A stretch of 34,782 nt of DNA from Azonexus sp. (GCF_023150235.1 NZ_JAKLLH010000027.1:1-34782); one strand, 5' to 3'. Positions 10,087-20,924 are shown, counted from the first letter of the stretch. Translations and numbers: made by a program. The notes: generated from the letters alone by a model not told the origin.

Positions 10087-10661
10087 ACCCTTCGACACTT
10101 GCCAGATGGCCCGATGTTCCCGCCTGTTACGAATGGCTGGCCCTGGACCGGCGCGGACAATGGCGCTTGCGTGGTGAGCAGGTAAGACACGGCGGGCTGA
10201 ATGCCTTCCTCAATCGCCATTACGGTGCCGACGCCGACGGCTGCTGGCGAGTGCTCAACGGACCGCAGCGGGTCTATGTCGATCTGGCACTGACACCGTG
10301 GGTTTACCGCAGCGATGGCGAGGCTTTCATTACCCACAGCGGCCTGCCCGCCGGCACGGTGCGAGCGCTTTATCTCACCGCCGCCGGGGACATCCTGCTC
10401 GCAGCCAGCCCCGGTATCGGCGTACTCGATGACCGTGACCTACCGGAACTGCTGGCGGCATGCACCGATGCGCGAGGAGAGGAGGTCGATGTCGACCTCT
10501 GGAGCAAGCTGTTGCCGCCAAGCACCAGCCCCGGCAGCACCGCGACCGCCGACAATGCGCCCGGTGGCAGAATTTTCTGGCGGGGCCTGCCTGTACAGCC
10601 CCTGGCCAGCGGCTGCGATCTCGGCGCCCATTTCGGCTTTTGCGCCCGCCCCCGTCCGTAA
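10083..10661 (+). CDS. Conserved hypothetical protein coupled to menF
   Basis: The 192-residue predicted soluble protein starts within the menF stop codon (ATGA overlap), so it is translated with the menE-menF operon. It begins WPDVPACYEWLALDRRGQWRL and contains GGLNAFLNRHY, the striking NGPQRVYVDL, GEAFITHSGL, a GDILL stretch and GVLDDRDLPELLAAC. I recognise it as similar to an uncharacterised betaproteobacterial family but cannot name the family safely. No signal peptide, membrane segment or catalytic motif is visible. The last 55 residues are rich in Pro, Ser and Gly. Its position could mean a link to quinone synthesis, but that is only inference. Confidence 0.75.
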   Translation: MNPSTLARWPDVPACYEWLALDRRGQWRLRGEQVRHGGLNAFLNRHYGADADGCWRVLNGPQRVYVDLALTPWVYRSDGEAFITHSGLPAGTVRALYLTAAGDILLAASPGIGVLDDRDLPELLAACTDARGEEVDVDLWSKLLPPSTSPGSTATADNAPGGRIFWRGLPVQPLASGCDLGAHFGFCARPRP

Positions 10662-10677
10662 GCGGATTTGCCCTCAT

Positions 10678-10696
10678 GCGCGGGCGATTCCCGCGC
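10678..10696. terminator. weak stem-loop between convergent genes
   Basis: GCGCGGG (10678-10684) and CCCGCGC (10690-10696) around CGATT form a perfect 7-bp stem between the ends of the plus-strand hypothetical gene and the minus-strand GGDEF gene. No T-run follows, so termination is uncertain. Confidence 0.4.
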
Positions 10697-10728
10697 CGAA
10701 GCCCATCCCGGAAATCAGGGGCCGGTTT

Positions 10729-11631
10729 TCAGTCGCCGCAGCGCACGCAATTGCGGCCTTCGCGCTTGGCCCGGTAGACACCGGCGTCGGCGCGGCGAAA
10801 AAGTTCGCGGACATGTTCGCAAGCACGGCTGGCGGTGGCAACACCGATGCTGGCGGTGAGCGGGATGGGATTGCCTTCGTAGGCCAGCGGTCTGGCGGCG
10901 ACGGCGGCACGGAGTTTTTCGGCGTGAGCACTGGCGCGGGCGGCATCGGTATCGCTGAGGACGACGACGAATTCCTCGCCGCCAAAGCGCCCAAGAATGC
11001 CGCCAATGGCGGCAACCTCGCCCTTGAGAAGTTGCGCTACCTCGAGCAGGACGTGGTCACCGGCATCGTGGCCGTGGTTGTCGTTGATCAGCTTGAAATG
11101 GTCGAGATCGATCACCAGCAAGCTGAAGCCCTGCCCCTGGCGGCGGGCGCGGTTGAATTCGCTGTCCATCAACTCGCCGATGTGTCCCTTGTTGAAGACC
11201 TGGGTGATCGCATCGGTATGTGCCAGGGCTTCCAGGCGGCGCAGGTACTCGAGCTCGGCGGCGTCATGCGGCAGGAACTTGAGCTCGGTATCGCCAACGA
11301 CGATACGATCCTCGCGCTGCAGTTCGACACCTTCGGCACCGACGCGCCGGTGGTTGAGCCAGGTGCCGTTGGTCGAGTCGCAATCGTGCAGTCGATAGCG
11401 ATTGTCGTTGTGACGCAGCCAAGCCTGGTGTCGCGACACCTTGGGGTCTTCGATGACGATGTCGGCACCGCCGTCGCGGCCGAGAAGGGAAGCGGTGACG
11501 GGCAACTCGTAGCGCCGGCCCGGCTGACGACCATGAACGACCACGAGCGATGCACCGGCCGACGGCACGGATACCGGCTCCGTACAGGGCAATTGCTCGC
11601 AGCGCAAGGTTTCGCCAGCGGGATCGATCAT
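10729..11631 (-). CDS. FHA-GGDEF protein, probable diguanylate cyclase
   Basis: The 300-residue protein joins an N-terminal forkhead-associated domain to a C-terminal GGDEF domain. The FHA part (about 30-115) has SLLGRDGGADIVI, VSRHQAWLR and STNGTWLN, the residues that bind phosphothreonine peptides. The GGDEF part (about 135-298) has LAHTDAITQVFNKGHI, VIDLDHFKLINDNHGHDAGD and an intact GGEEF active site, so it should make c-di-GMP. No RxxD inhibitory site is found five residues before GGEEF, so product inhibition at a canonical I-site is not expected. The start at 11631 is supported by GGAG eight bases upstream; an upstream in-frame ATG at 11664 lacks this. The protein is predicted cytoplasmic. 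Phosphopeptide recognition may steer or activate the cyclase. It is divergent from the HDOD gene. Confidence 0.92.
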   Translation of the reverse strand: MIDPAGETLRCEQLPCTEPVSVPSAGASLVVVHGRQPGRRYELPVTASLLGRDGGADIVIEDPKVSRHQAWLRHNDNRYRLHDCDSTNGTWLNHRRVGAEGVELQREDRIVVGDTELKFLPHDAAELEYLRRLEALAHTDAITQVFNKGHIGELMDSEFNRARRQGQGFSLLVIDLDHFKLINDNHGHDAGDHVLLEVAQLLKGEVAAIGGILGRFGGEEFVVVLSDTDAARASAHAEKLRAAVAARPLAYEGNPIPLTASIGVATASRACEHVRELFRRADAGVYRAKREGRNCVRCGD

Positions 11632-11744
11632 CGCAAGTACTCCGGACACAATGGTCAGGATCATAACATCCGCCCTGCCCCGCCTTTTGCCCTGCTTGGC
11701 GGCGGTCCGGGTGGTAACGAGCGGCGGATTTGCCGCCTTCCTGG

Positions 11745-11760
11745 CGGTTGACCGTGATTT
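11745..11760 (+). repeat. intergenic copy of the GTCGACCGTG-type motif (one mismatch)
   Basis: These 16 bases differ by one base (T for C at 11749) from the motif at 13665-13680, and the next bases are also T- and GC-rich. The copy lies between the divergent GGDEF and HDOD genes, about 53 bases before the HDOD start. A role as operator or as part of the iterated motif is possible. Confidence 0.45.
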
Positions 11761-11812
11761 CTCGGCTTACAATGGCGCCTCGCCCCTCCCTCAGCCCCTT
11801 CTGGAAATAGCC

Positions 11813-12703
11813 ATGATCGAGCATGCCAGCAACATCCAAGCCAGCGATGAAGACTGCGTCCGCAAGCGCATGAATATCTCGCTACGCGAGATCGGCATTC
11901 CACCGCGCCCAACCATTCTCAAGACCATAGAGCAGGAAATGGCGCGGGAGGAGCCCGATCTGAACCGCTTGGCCAATCTGCTCCGCTCCGACGTGGCCCT
12001 GGCTGCCGGCCTGATCAAGACGGCCAATTCGCCGATGCTGGGCCTGAGCAAGAAGGTGGCATCCCCGCGCGAAGCGATCCTGTTGCTCGGTCTGCGCCAC
12101 GTCATCCAGGTCATTGCCGGCCTTTCCCTGCGCCAGGTCTTCGGCCACCTGCCGGATATGGAGCGTTTCTGGGACAGTTCGGCGCGCATCGCCGAAATCG
12201 CTGCCTGGCTCTGCGCTCATCTCCTGCCGCGCGGCGAACTCCTGCCGGAGGACGCACATACCTTCGCACTCTTCCGCGATGCCGGCATTCCCTCGCTCAT
12301 CATCCACATCGATGACTACCGGGCACTGCTCGCGGTCGCCAATACGGAGGCGGAAATCGGCTTTACCGAAGTCGAGCGACAGGAAATCGGGATCGATCAT
12401 GCCCAGATCGGCGCCCGCCTCGCCCAAGAATGGCTGCTGCCGGAAACGCTGGCCATCGCCATTGCCCACCATCACGAACGCCCGGCACTCCTGGGCCAAC
12501 TCCGTGAAACACTGCCGCCCTCGGTGCCGCAACTGATCGCACTGGCACAACTGGCAGAGTACATTTTCCAGATCCGTACCGGGCTGGCAATGACCTGCGA
12601 ATGGAAGAAACTCGGCAGCGCCTGCCTGTCGCTACTCGGGCTGCAGCCCGAAAACATTGGCGAACTGGTCCGTCTCAGCCGCGAAGCGGCCGTTGGCAAT
12701 TGA
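11813..12703 (+). CDS. HDOD-domain signalling protein
   Basis: The 296-residue predicted cytoplasmic protein carries an HDOD domain, related to HD phosphohydrolases but lacking their metal site. Visible signs are IPPRPTILKTIEQEMAREEP, LLRSDVALAAGLIKTANSP, PREAILLLGLRHVIQVIAGL and FWDSSARIAEIAAWL (about 20-135). A second alpha-helical part has IGIDHAQIGARLAQEWLLPE and IAHHHE. HDOD proteins usually act in signalling and often accompany c-di-GMP enzymes; here an FHA-GGDEF gene is divergent 181 bases away. The start MIEHASNIQ is chosen because the upstream frame to 11651 covers the divergent promoter region and has no family-like sequence. The enzymatic status is unknown. Confidence 0.88.
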   Translation: MIEHASNIQASDEDCVRKRMNISLREIGIPPRPTILKTIEQEMAREEPDLNRLANLLRSDVALAAGLIKTANSPMLGLSKKVASPREAILLLGLRHVIQVIAGLSLRQVFGHLPDMERFWDSSARIAEIAAWLCAHLLPRGELLPEDAHTFALFRDAGIPSLIIHIDDYRALLAVANTEAEIGFTEVERQEIGIDHAQIGARLAQEWLLPETLAIAIAHHHERPALLGQLRETLPPSVPQLIALAQLAEYIFQIRTGLAMTCEWKKLGSACLSLLGLQPENIGELVRLSREAAVGN

Positions 12704-12779
12704 GGCGGAATCGGCTAGCCGTCCAGAAAAAATCACACGTCGATTCTCGGAATACATCAACAGGAGAGGTTTCAGATTC

Positions 12780-13031
12780 ATGCAAAGCGAACCCACCATC
12801 CCGGCCGCAAACAACGGCGGCCTTGTTCTCCATCCGGTCGCGAACCGGCGCTGCGGCAGTTGCGAACGCTGGCACGGCGAACGCCGCGCGGGTGCCGACG
12901 GCCATAGCATCGAACTCGATTCCGAGATGCGCATGGGCGTCTGTCGCGGTGGCCCCTGGGACAACAGCGAACGCCGCGCCCGCTCAGCCTGCGGCCGCTG
13001 GACCGTGTGGACGGCGCTGCCACAACGCTGA
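12780..13031 (+). CDS. Small cysteine-containing hypothetical protein
   Basis: The 83-residue protein has AGGAGAGG about 10-17 bases before its ATG, a good sign that it is real. After about 20 variable residues it shows RRCGSCERWHGER, then MGVCRGGPWDN and SACGRWTVWTALPQR. The four cysteines (CxxC, C, C) and paired tryptophans suggest a small metal-binding (zinc) fold. I cannot name a family. No signal peptide or membrane segment is seen. It lies 76 bases behind the HDOD gene and could be cotranscribed with it. Confidence 0.65.
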   Translation: MQSEPTIPAANNGGLVLHPVANRRCGSCERWHGERRAGADGHSIELDSEMRMGVCRGGPWDNSERRARSACGRWTVWTALPQR

Positions 13032-13095
13032 GCACGGGGCCGACGGGGCCATGGACGTGGACGCGACCTGTCGAAGAATATATGCGCCGCAGATT

Positions 13096-13141
13096 CATGA
13101 GAATAATTCTTGTTTACAAGAAGAGCCAAAGGCTCTATAGT
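13096..13141 (+). promoter_or_regulatory. near-consensus sigma-70 promoter with Fur-box-like palindrome
   Basis: TTTACA (13113-13118) and TATAGT (13136-13141) are separated by exactly 17 bases, each one base from consensus. Directly upstream, TGAGAATAATTCTTG (13098-13112) resembles the 7-1-7 Fur box TGATAATNATTATCA (10 of 14 positions). A short inverted repeat CTTGT-TT-ACAAG (13109-13120) covers the -35 box. Binding here would block RNA polymerase. The promoter points at the gene starting at 13259. That Fur is the regulator is inference. Confidence 0.6.
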
Positions 13142-13258
13142 TTCCCTGACCGCGTTCATAAAGGCCCCCACCCGAACGTTGGTCACGCTGATTGTTCATT
13201 CCCGCCTTTGAGGCCCAGCCAGCCACCGCCAGCCAGCCTGTTTTTTAGCGCACGAATC

Positions 13259-13648
13259 ATGGCCTCCCTCACTTCATCCGCTCCGTCTCCAGCCGCCATC
13301 CGCTCGCAGGAATTGCTCTGCCTGCTGCGACACCTGGCTTCGGCACAATCGCGGACTTCGCGGCAATTGCAGGAACAGGCACGGGAAATCGAACGACTGG
13401 AAACGATGCAGGTTCGCCTGTACGGCGAGTTGGTGCGACGCACGACCCAGACGCAGTGGCTGCAAGCCGCGCTGGCAACGGACTGGTCGGGCGCCGATGC
13501 AGTGATCTGCCAGACCGGCTGCCTGAGTCACGGCGCTCATTGGCGCGACGAGGATCAACATTGCCGCCGCAAAGGTAGCCGTTGCGATTACCGGGAAGCC
13601 ACCGGCCCGGCGGAACGGATTCCGGATTTGAGCAGCGAAAGCGCCTGA
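13259..13648 (+). CDS. Hypothetical protein with coiled coil and cysteine motif
   Basis: The 129-residue predicted cytoplasmic protein has a helical, coiled-coil-prone N-terminal half (about 15-70: SRTSRQLQEQAREIERLETM and following). The C-terminal half has VICQTGCLSHGAHWRDEDQHC and CRRKGSRCDY. Four cysteines and a histidine in C-x3-C...C-x6-C spacing could bind a metal or Fe-S cluster. No family is recognised. The ATG lacks a clear ribosome binding site, so the start is approximate. The Fur-box-like promoter lies 118-160 bases upstream. The 228-base gap before it holds this promoter, a 6-bp stem (13122-13136) inside the promoter spacer and no other gene. Confidence 0.6.
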   Translation: MASLTSSAPSPAAIRSQELLCLLRHLASAQSRTSRQLQEQAREIERLETMQVRLYGELVRRTTQTQWLQAALATDWSGADAVICQTGCLSHGAHWRDEDQHCRRKGSRCDYREATGPAERIPDLSSESA

Positions 13649-13652
13649 AAAA

Positions 13653-13686
13653 TGGCGAAAATCACGGTCGACCGTGATTTTTGCCA
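13653..13686 (-). terminator. 34-bp near-perfect palindrome, likely lolA terminator
   Basis: The two 17-base arms (13653-13669 and 13670-13686) pair completely except for one G-U and meet at GTCGAC. Read on the minus strand the stem is followed by TTTTT, which fits a terminator 55 bases behind lolA. It also follows the plus-strand hypothetical gene by four bases. The centre holds the motif CACGGTCGACCGTG found elsewhere in the window. Confidence 0.75.
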
Positions 13687-13740
13687 AAAACCGCTCGCTT
13701 ACGGCACGAGCTTCGATGCCTGCCGGTTCAATGCCCCTGT

Positions 13741-14376
13741 TTACTCTCCGACCACGTCGCTACCGACCGGCGGAGTGAAGCGAAAGGTGCTGGCCGGCAG
13801 CGCCGGGTTGCGCTCGATACGGCTGAAATTGACCTGCGTCGTCTGGCCAAAGCTGTCGAGCAATTCCATCGCCTTGAGTTCGCCGCCGGCAAAACCGATG
13901 CGAATTTTCTCGAAACCGCTATCGGTTGCCTTGGGTGTTGCTTCGACCCAATTCAGGCCATCGCCCTGCCCGGCTTCGCGCAGCGTGAAATTCTTTTCCA
14001 GCTCGTTGTTGCCGGCGAGCAGTGCTGCCGGCGTGCTGCCCAGCGCCTGCCCGGCCTTGCGCACGGTCACTTGCTGCAACTCGGGATCGTGGATCCAGAT
14101 TTTCTCGCCGTCACCGACAATCAGTTGCGGATAGGGCTTGAGGATTTCCCAGCGCAACTTGCCCGGCCGCGAAACGGCGAGCGTACCGGACGACAGTTGC
14201 GGCTTGCGCCCGCCCTTGGCCAGCACGTTCTGGGTGAAATCGGCGCGCAGCGTGCGCGTTGCCTGTAAAAAGTCACGCAATTGCTCGACGGCCGTCGCCG
14301 CCAGGCTGGCCGGCGCCAGCCCCAGGCCAAAACACAAGGCTGCCACGGTCGACAGCGATTTCAGGGCTTTTTTCAT
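13741..14376 (-). CDS. lolA: Outer-membrane lipoprotein carrier protein LolA
   Basis: LolA takes lipoproteins released by the LolCDE transporter and carries them across the periplasm to the outer membrane. The 211-residue protein starts with a clear signal peptide (MKKALKSLSTVAALCFGLGL, cleavage after SLA). The mature part shows RTLRADFTQNVL, the SGTLAVSRPGKLRWEI strand region and QLIVGDGEKIWIHDPELQQVTV, all typical of LolA. The length matches the family. It lies downstream of ftsK on the same strand, the same order as in E. coli, but a 169-base stretch of stem-loops separates the two here. A palindromic terminator follows. Confidence 0.95.
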   Translation of the reverse strand: MKKALKSLSTVAALCFGLGLAPASLAATAVEQLRDFLQATRTLRADFTQNVLAKGGRKPQLSSGTLAVSRPGKLRWEILKPYPQLIVGDGEKIWIHDPELQQVTVRKAGQALGSTPAALLAGNNELEKNFTLREAGQGDGLNWVEATPKATDSGFEKIRIGFAGGELKAMELLDSFGQTTQVNFSRIERNPALPASTFRFTPPVGSDVVGE

Positions 14377-14395
14377 CGTAAGACTAACTCTGGTT

Positions 14396-14453
14396 TGAAA
14401 CCCCGCCCTTCAGGGGGGTGAGAGCCGACCCCGGCCTGAAGGCCGGGGTTTCA
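14396..14453. repeat. nested inverted repeat (REP- or IS-end-like) between ftsK and lolA
   Basis: Outer arms TGAAACCCCG (14396-14405) and CGGGGTTTCA (14444-14453) enclose a perfect inner hairpin CCCCGGCC-TGAA-GGCCGGGG (14429-14448) and a smaller CCC-TTC-AGGGG stem. Hairpins of this kind occur in REP elements and at the ends of IS200/IS605-type elements, so this may be a degenerate or solo copy. No transposase is present. It could also shape the lolA leader. Confidence 0.6.
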
Positions 14454-14461
14454 GGCGACCG

Positions 14462-14492
14462 TTTTGGGAGGGGATGCAAACCCCTTCCAAAA
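14462..14492. repeat. 12-bp stem-loop in the ftsK-lolA gap
   Basis: TTTTGGGAGGGG (14462-14473) pairs with CCCCTTCCAAAA (14481-14492), with one G-U pair and a seven-base loop. It has A/T-rich outer ends on both sides and may act as a terminator or as part of a repeat element with its neighbours. Confidence 0.55.
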
Positions 14493-14502
14493 CATGTTTG
14501 AC

Positions 14503-14524
14503 CGACAGGCATGAATGCCTGTCG
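14503..14524 (-). terminator. 10-bp perfect stem-loop behind ftsK
   Basis: CGACAGGCAT (14503-14512) and ATGCCTGTCG (14515-14524) around GA lie 21 bases behind the ftsK stop on the minus strand. There is no T-run, so it may stabilise the message end or belong to the adjacent repeat cluster rather than terminate. Confidence 0.45.
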
Positions 14525-14545
14525 CTTATTTCTTGCTCCTTGGCC

Positions 14546-16879
<2,334 letters not shown>

Positions 16880-16947
16880 GGAAAACAGTGAAGAGGAAGT
16901 AAGAAATCAGACATAAAACAGTATTCCGTTCATGGGCTTACGTGCGG

Positions 16948-16953
16948 ATTATA
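16948..16953 (-). promoter_or_regulatory. candidate -10 box for ftsK
   Basis: TATAAT on the minus strand about 70 bases before the ftsK ATG. No good -35 box is seen at 16-18 bases upstream, so support is limited to the perfect -10 match and its position in the divergent gap. Confidence 0.35.
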
Positions 16954-16954
16954 A

Positions 16955-18004
<1,050 letters not shown>

Positions 18005-18008
18005 AACC

Positions 18009-18779
18009 TTGATCGACCCGGACGACCTGGCTGCCTTTCGCGCAGCCACCGCAGGCACACAGCCCCTGGCGCCGGTCAATCGCATCGCCGCCGAGCGCCC
18101 GCGTCCAGCCCCTCTGCCGCGCAGCAGCCGTCACGGAGAGGCTGCGCCGGAAGCCAAGCCGGCCCGACGCAACGAAGCGCCTCTCCCTGCCTTCTGGAAC
18201 AGCGAAGACCCGGAGGTTCTGCGCAAGCGCGCCCGCGACCCGGAGCTGGCAGCCTTTCATGCGGCAATGCTCGGGGTGCAGCCCTTGCCGGATTGCAACC
18301 GGGTCGAACTCGGCAGCATCCCGCCGGCGCCGCAAGCAAGGCAGTTCTTTGCTGACGAACAGGCGGCCCTGCATGAAAGCCTGTTCGGATTGATTGCCCT
18401 GCAGGATCGGCTCGAAGGCGGCGACGAACCGCAATATTTACGCCACGGCATGCCGCAGAACGTGCTGCGCGACCTGCGCCGGGGACGCTGGGTCATCCAG
18501 GGTGAAACCGACCTGCACGGCTGCAACCGCGACCAAGCGCGCGAACAACTGGCCCAGTTCCTGGCCCAGTGCCTGCACCAGGGCAAGCGCTGCATCCGCG
18601 TCATCCACGGCAAGGGTCACGGTTCGCCGCAGAAGCTGTCGGTCTTGCGGCAACTGGTACGTGGCTGGCTGATGCAACGCCAGGAAATCCTTGCCTACTG
18701 CCAAGCCAAGCCGCAGGACGGCGGCGAAGGTGCCCTGCTCGTCCTGCTCCGTTCGGCGCGCAAGAGCAGCCACCTGTAG
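18009..18779 (+). CDS. Smr-domain protein, possible endonuclease
   Basis: Translation most likely begins at TTG (18009), four bases behind the trxB stop; no ATG fits, and the family-like N-terminus IDPDDLAAFRAATAG begins there. The 256-residue protein has an N-terminal helical region with DDLAAFRAA, a repeated ...DPELAAFHAAMLGVQPLPD segment, and a C-terminal Smr (small MutS-related) domain (about 165-255) with ETDLHGCNRDQAREQLAQFL, CIRVIHGKGHGS and GGEGALLVLLR. The DLHG and HGKGHGS motifs are the catalytic signature of Smr nucleases that nick or cleave DNA or RNA. The biological substrate is not known. Coupled translation with trxB is likely. It resembles the stand-alone Smr proteins (SmrA/SmrB-like) of proteobacteria. 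Confidence 0.88.
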   Translation: MIDPDDLAAFRAATAGTQPLAPVNRIAAERPRPAPLPRSSRHGEAAPEAKPARRNEAPLPAFWNSEDPEVLRKRARDPELAAFHAAMLGVQPLPDCNRVELGSIPPAPQARQFFADEQAALHESLFGLIALQDRLEGGDEPQYLRHGMPQNVLRDLRRGRWVIQGETDLHGCNRDQAREQLAQFLAQCLHQGKRCIRVIHGKGHGSPQKLSVLRQLVRGWLMQRQEILAYCQAKPQDGGEGALLVLLRSARKSSHL

Positions 18780-18817
18780 CGAACTCCGTCCGCCCGGACT
18801 TTAAACGCGATACAAAC

Positions 18818-18863
18818 AGGCAAGAGAAAGGGCAGACCCACGGGCCTGCCCTTTCTCTTGCCT
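18818..18863. terminator. Bidirectional stem-loop between smr and glnB
   Basis: Perfect 18-bp arms (18818-18835 and 18846-18863) enclose a ten-base loop that can itself pair CCC with GGG. It lies between the convergent smr and glnB genes, 39 and 46 bases from their stops. T-runs are short on both sides, but the stem is the longest in the window. Confidence 0.8.
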
Positions 18864-18908
18864 GGTCGGCGAAACCGTAACGCGGCGCCGAGGCCGGGGT
18901 TTTCGGCT

Positions 18909-19277
<369 letters not shown>

Positions 19278-20906
19278 TCAATATTCGTCAGCATAACGGT
19301 TGGTGATGGGGTAACGCCAGTCCTTGCCGAAACCACGCGGGGTGATGCGAATTCCGACCGGTGCCTGACGGCGCTTGTATTCGGCGATGCGCAACAGGCG
19401 CACGACCCTGCGCACATCGGCCTCGGGCAGGCCGGCGGCGATGATTTCGCGCGGGCTGCGGTCTTCTTCCATGTAGGCACGGACAATGGCATCGAGGATT
19501 TCGTAATCGGGCAGCGAATCCTGATCTTTCTGGTCCGGCTTGAGCTCGGCCGAAGGCGGGCGGACGATGATGTTTTCCGGGATCACCGGCGCACCGCTGC
19601 ACAGGGTATTACGATAGCGTGACAGGCGGTAGACCAGGGTTTTGTAGACATCCTTGATCACCGCGAAACCGCCGGCCATGTCGCCGTACAGCGTGCAATA
19701 GCCAACCGCCATTTCCGACTTGTTGCCGGTGGTCAGCACCAGCTTGCCGGTCTTGTTCGACAGAGCCATCAACAGGTTGCCGCGAATCCGTGCCTGGATG
19801 TTTTCTTCGGTGGTATCGGCGGCCATGCCGGCAAACAGCGGGTCGAGCATTTCGCCATAGACCCGCATCGCCGGTTCGATGGCGATTTCGTTGTAGGTGC
19901 AACCGAGCTGGCGGATCATCTCGCGCGAATCGTCGAGACTCATCTGCGCGGTGTAGGGCGACGGCATCATCACCGCATGGACTTTTTCGGCCCCCAGCGC
20001 GTCGACCGCGACACACAGGGTCAAGGCCGAGTCGATACCGCCGGAAAGGCCGATCAGTGCGCCCTTGAAACCACTTTTGCCGATGTAGTCGCGCACCCCG
20101 ACCACCAGCGCGCGGTAGGCTTCGGCCTCGGCCGACAATTCGGCGGCGTAGTCGTGCGAGGTCATCAGGCCGTCGAGGTAATCGACGACTCCCAGCGTTT
20201 CGTCGAACTGCGGCAGGCGCATCCGGCATTCGCCCCGGGCGTCAAGCGCGAAGGAAGCGCCGTCGAAGACCAACTCGTCCTGACCACCGACCAGGTTGCA
20301 ATACACCGCCGCCATGCCGGTGGCGGCAACTCGTTCGCGCAGCACATGCACGCGCTGACGGTGTTTTTCCAGGTGCAACGGCGAGGCGTTGAGGACCAGC
20401 AACAATTCGGCACCGGCAGCGGCTGCACTCTCGGCAGCGCCCGGCTCCCAGATATCGGCGCAGATATTGATGCCGCAGCGGACACCGGCAACGTCGAGCA
20501 CCAGCGGCAGAGCGCCGGCGGTGAAATAGCGCTTTTCGTCGAAAACGTCGTAGTTCGGCAGCCGGTTCTTGCGATACGTCGCCCGCAAGTGGCCGTTTTC
20601 AATCACGCTGGCCGCGTTGTAGCAGCAGCCTTGATCCTCTTCCGGATGGCCGACCACCAGCGTCAAACCAGGCGCCTGCTCGGCCGCACGCTGCGCCAGG
20701 TCTTCCAGGGCGCGACGGCTGGCCCGGTAGAAATCGGGGCGCAGCAGCAGGTCTTCCGGGGGATAACCGCAGAGCGCCAGCTCCGGCGTCAGCAGCAGAT
20801 GCGCGCCGCGGGCTTTCGCCTCGACGGCGCGGTCCAGGATGCGTTCGACGTTACCCGTCAGATCACCGACGGTGGCGTTGAACTGGGCAACGGCGATACG
20901 CAGCAT
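19278..20906 (-). CDS. nadE: Glutamine-dependent NAD(+) synthase
   Basis: This enzyme makes NAD from deamido-NAD with ATP, taking ammonia from glutamine. The 542-residue protein joins an N-terminal carbon-nitrogen hydrolase domain (about 1-250) to the synthetase domain. The catalytic triad is visible: Glu in LLTPELALCGYPPEDLL, Lys in YRKNRLPNYDVFDEKRYF and Cys in CGINICADIWEP. The synthetase has the ATP pyrophosphatase loop LSGGIDSALT (about 285), TTGNKSEMAVGYCTLYGDMAG and KPDQKDQDSLPDY. The length fits the two-domain form. It lies 18 bases behind ppa and 30 bases before glnB. Confidence 0.97.
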   Translation of the reverse strand: MLRIAVAQFNATVGDLTGNVERILDRAVEAKARGAHLLLTPELALCGYPPEDLLLRPDFYRASRRALEDLAQRAAEQAPGLTLVVGHPEEDQGCCYNAASVIENGHLRATYRKNRLPNYDVFDEKRYFTAGALPLVLDVAGVRCGINICADIWEPGAAESAAAAGAELLLVLNASPLHLEKHRQRVHVLRERVAATGMAAVYCNLVGGQDELVFDGASFALDARGECRMRLPQFDETLGVVDYLDGLMTSHDYAAELSAEAEAYRALVVGVRDYIGKSGFKGALIGLSGGIDSALTLCVAVDALGAEKVHAVMMPSPYTAQMSLDDSREMIRQLGCTYNEIAIEPAMRVYGEMLDPLFAGMAADTTEENIQARIRGNLLMALSNKTGKLVLTTGNKSEMAVGYCTLYGDMAGGFAVIKDVYKTLVYRLSRYRNTLCSGAPVIPENIIVRPPSAELKPDQKDQDSLPDYEILDAIVRAYMEEDRSPREIIAAGLPEADVRRVVRLLRIAEYKRRQAPVGIRITPRGFGKDWRYPITNRYADEY

Positions 20907-20924
20907 ACGGCTCGATCCTGGAAA

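Noticed and set aside
11748-11773. TTGACC and TACAAT as a promoter for the HDOD gene
   Set aside because: The spacer is 14 bases, too short for a normal sigma-70 promoter. The TTGACC belongs to the iterated palindromic motif.
13148-13246. A Fur-controlled small RNA ending at the TTTTTT at 13241-13246
   Set aside because: No GC-rich hairpin precedes the T-run; the upstream bases are almost all C on one strand. A leader of the following gene is simpler.
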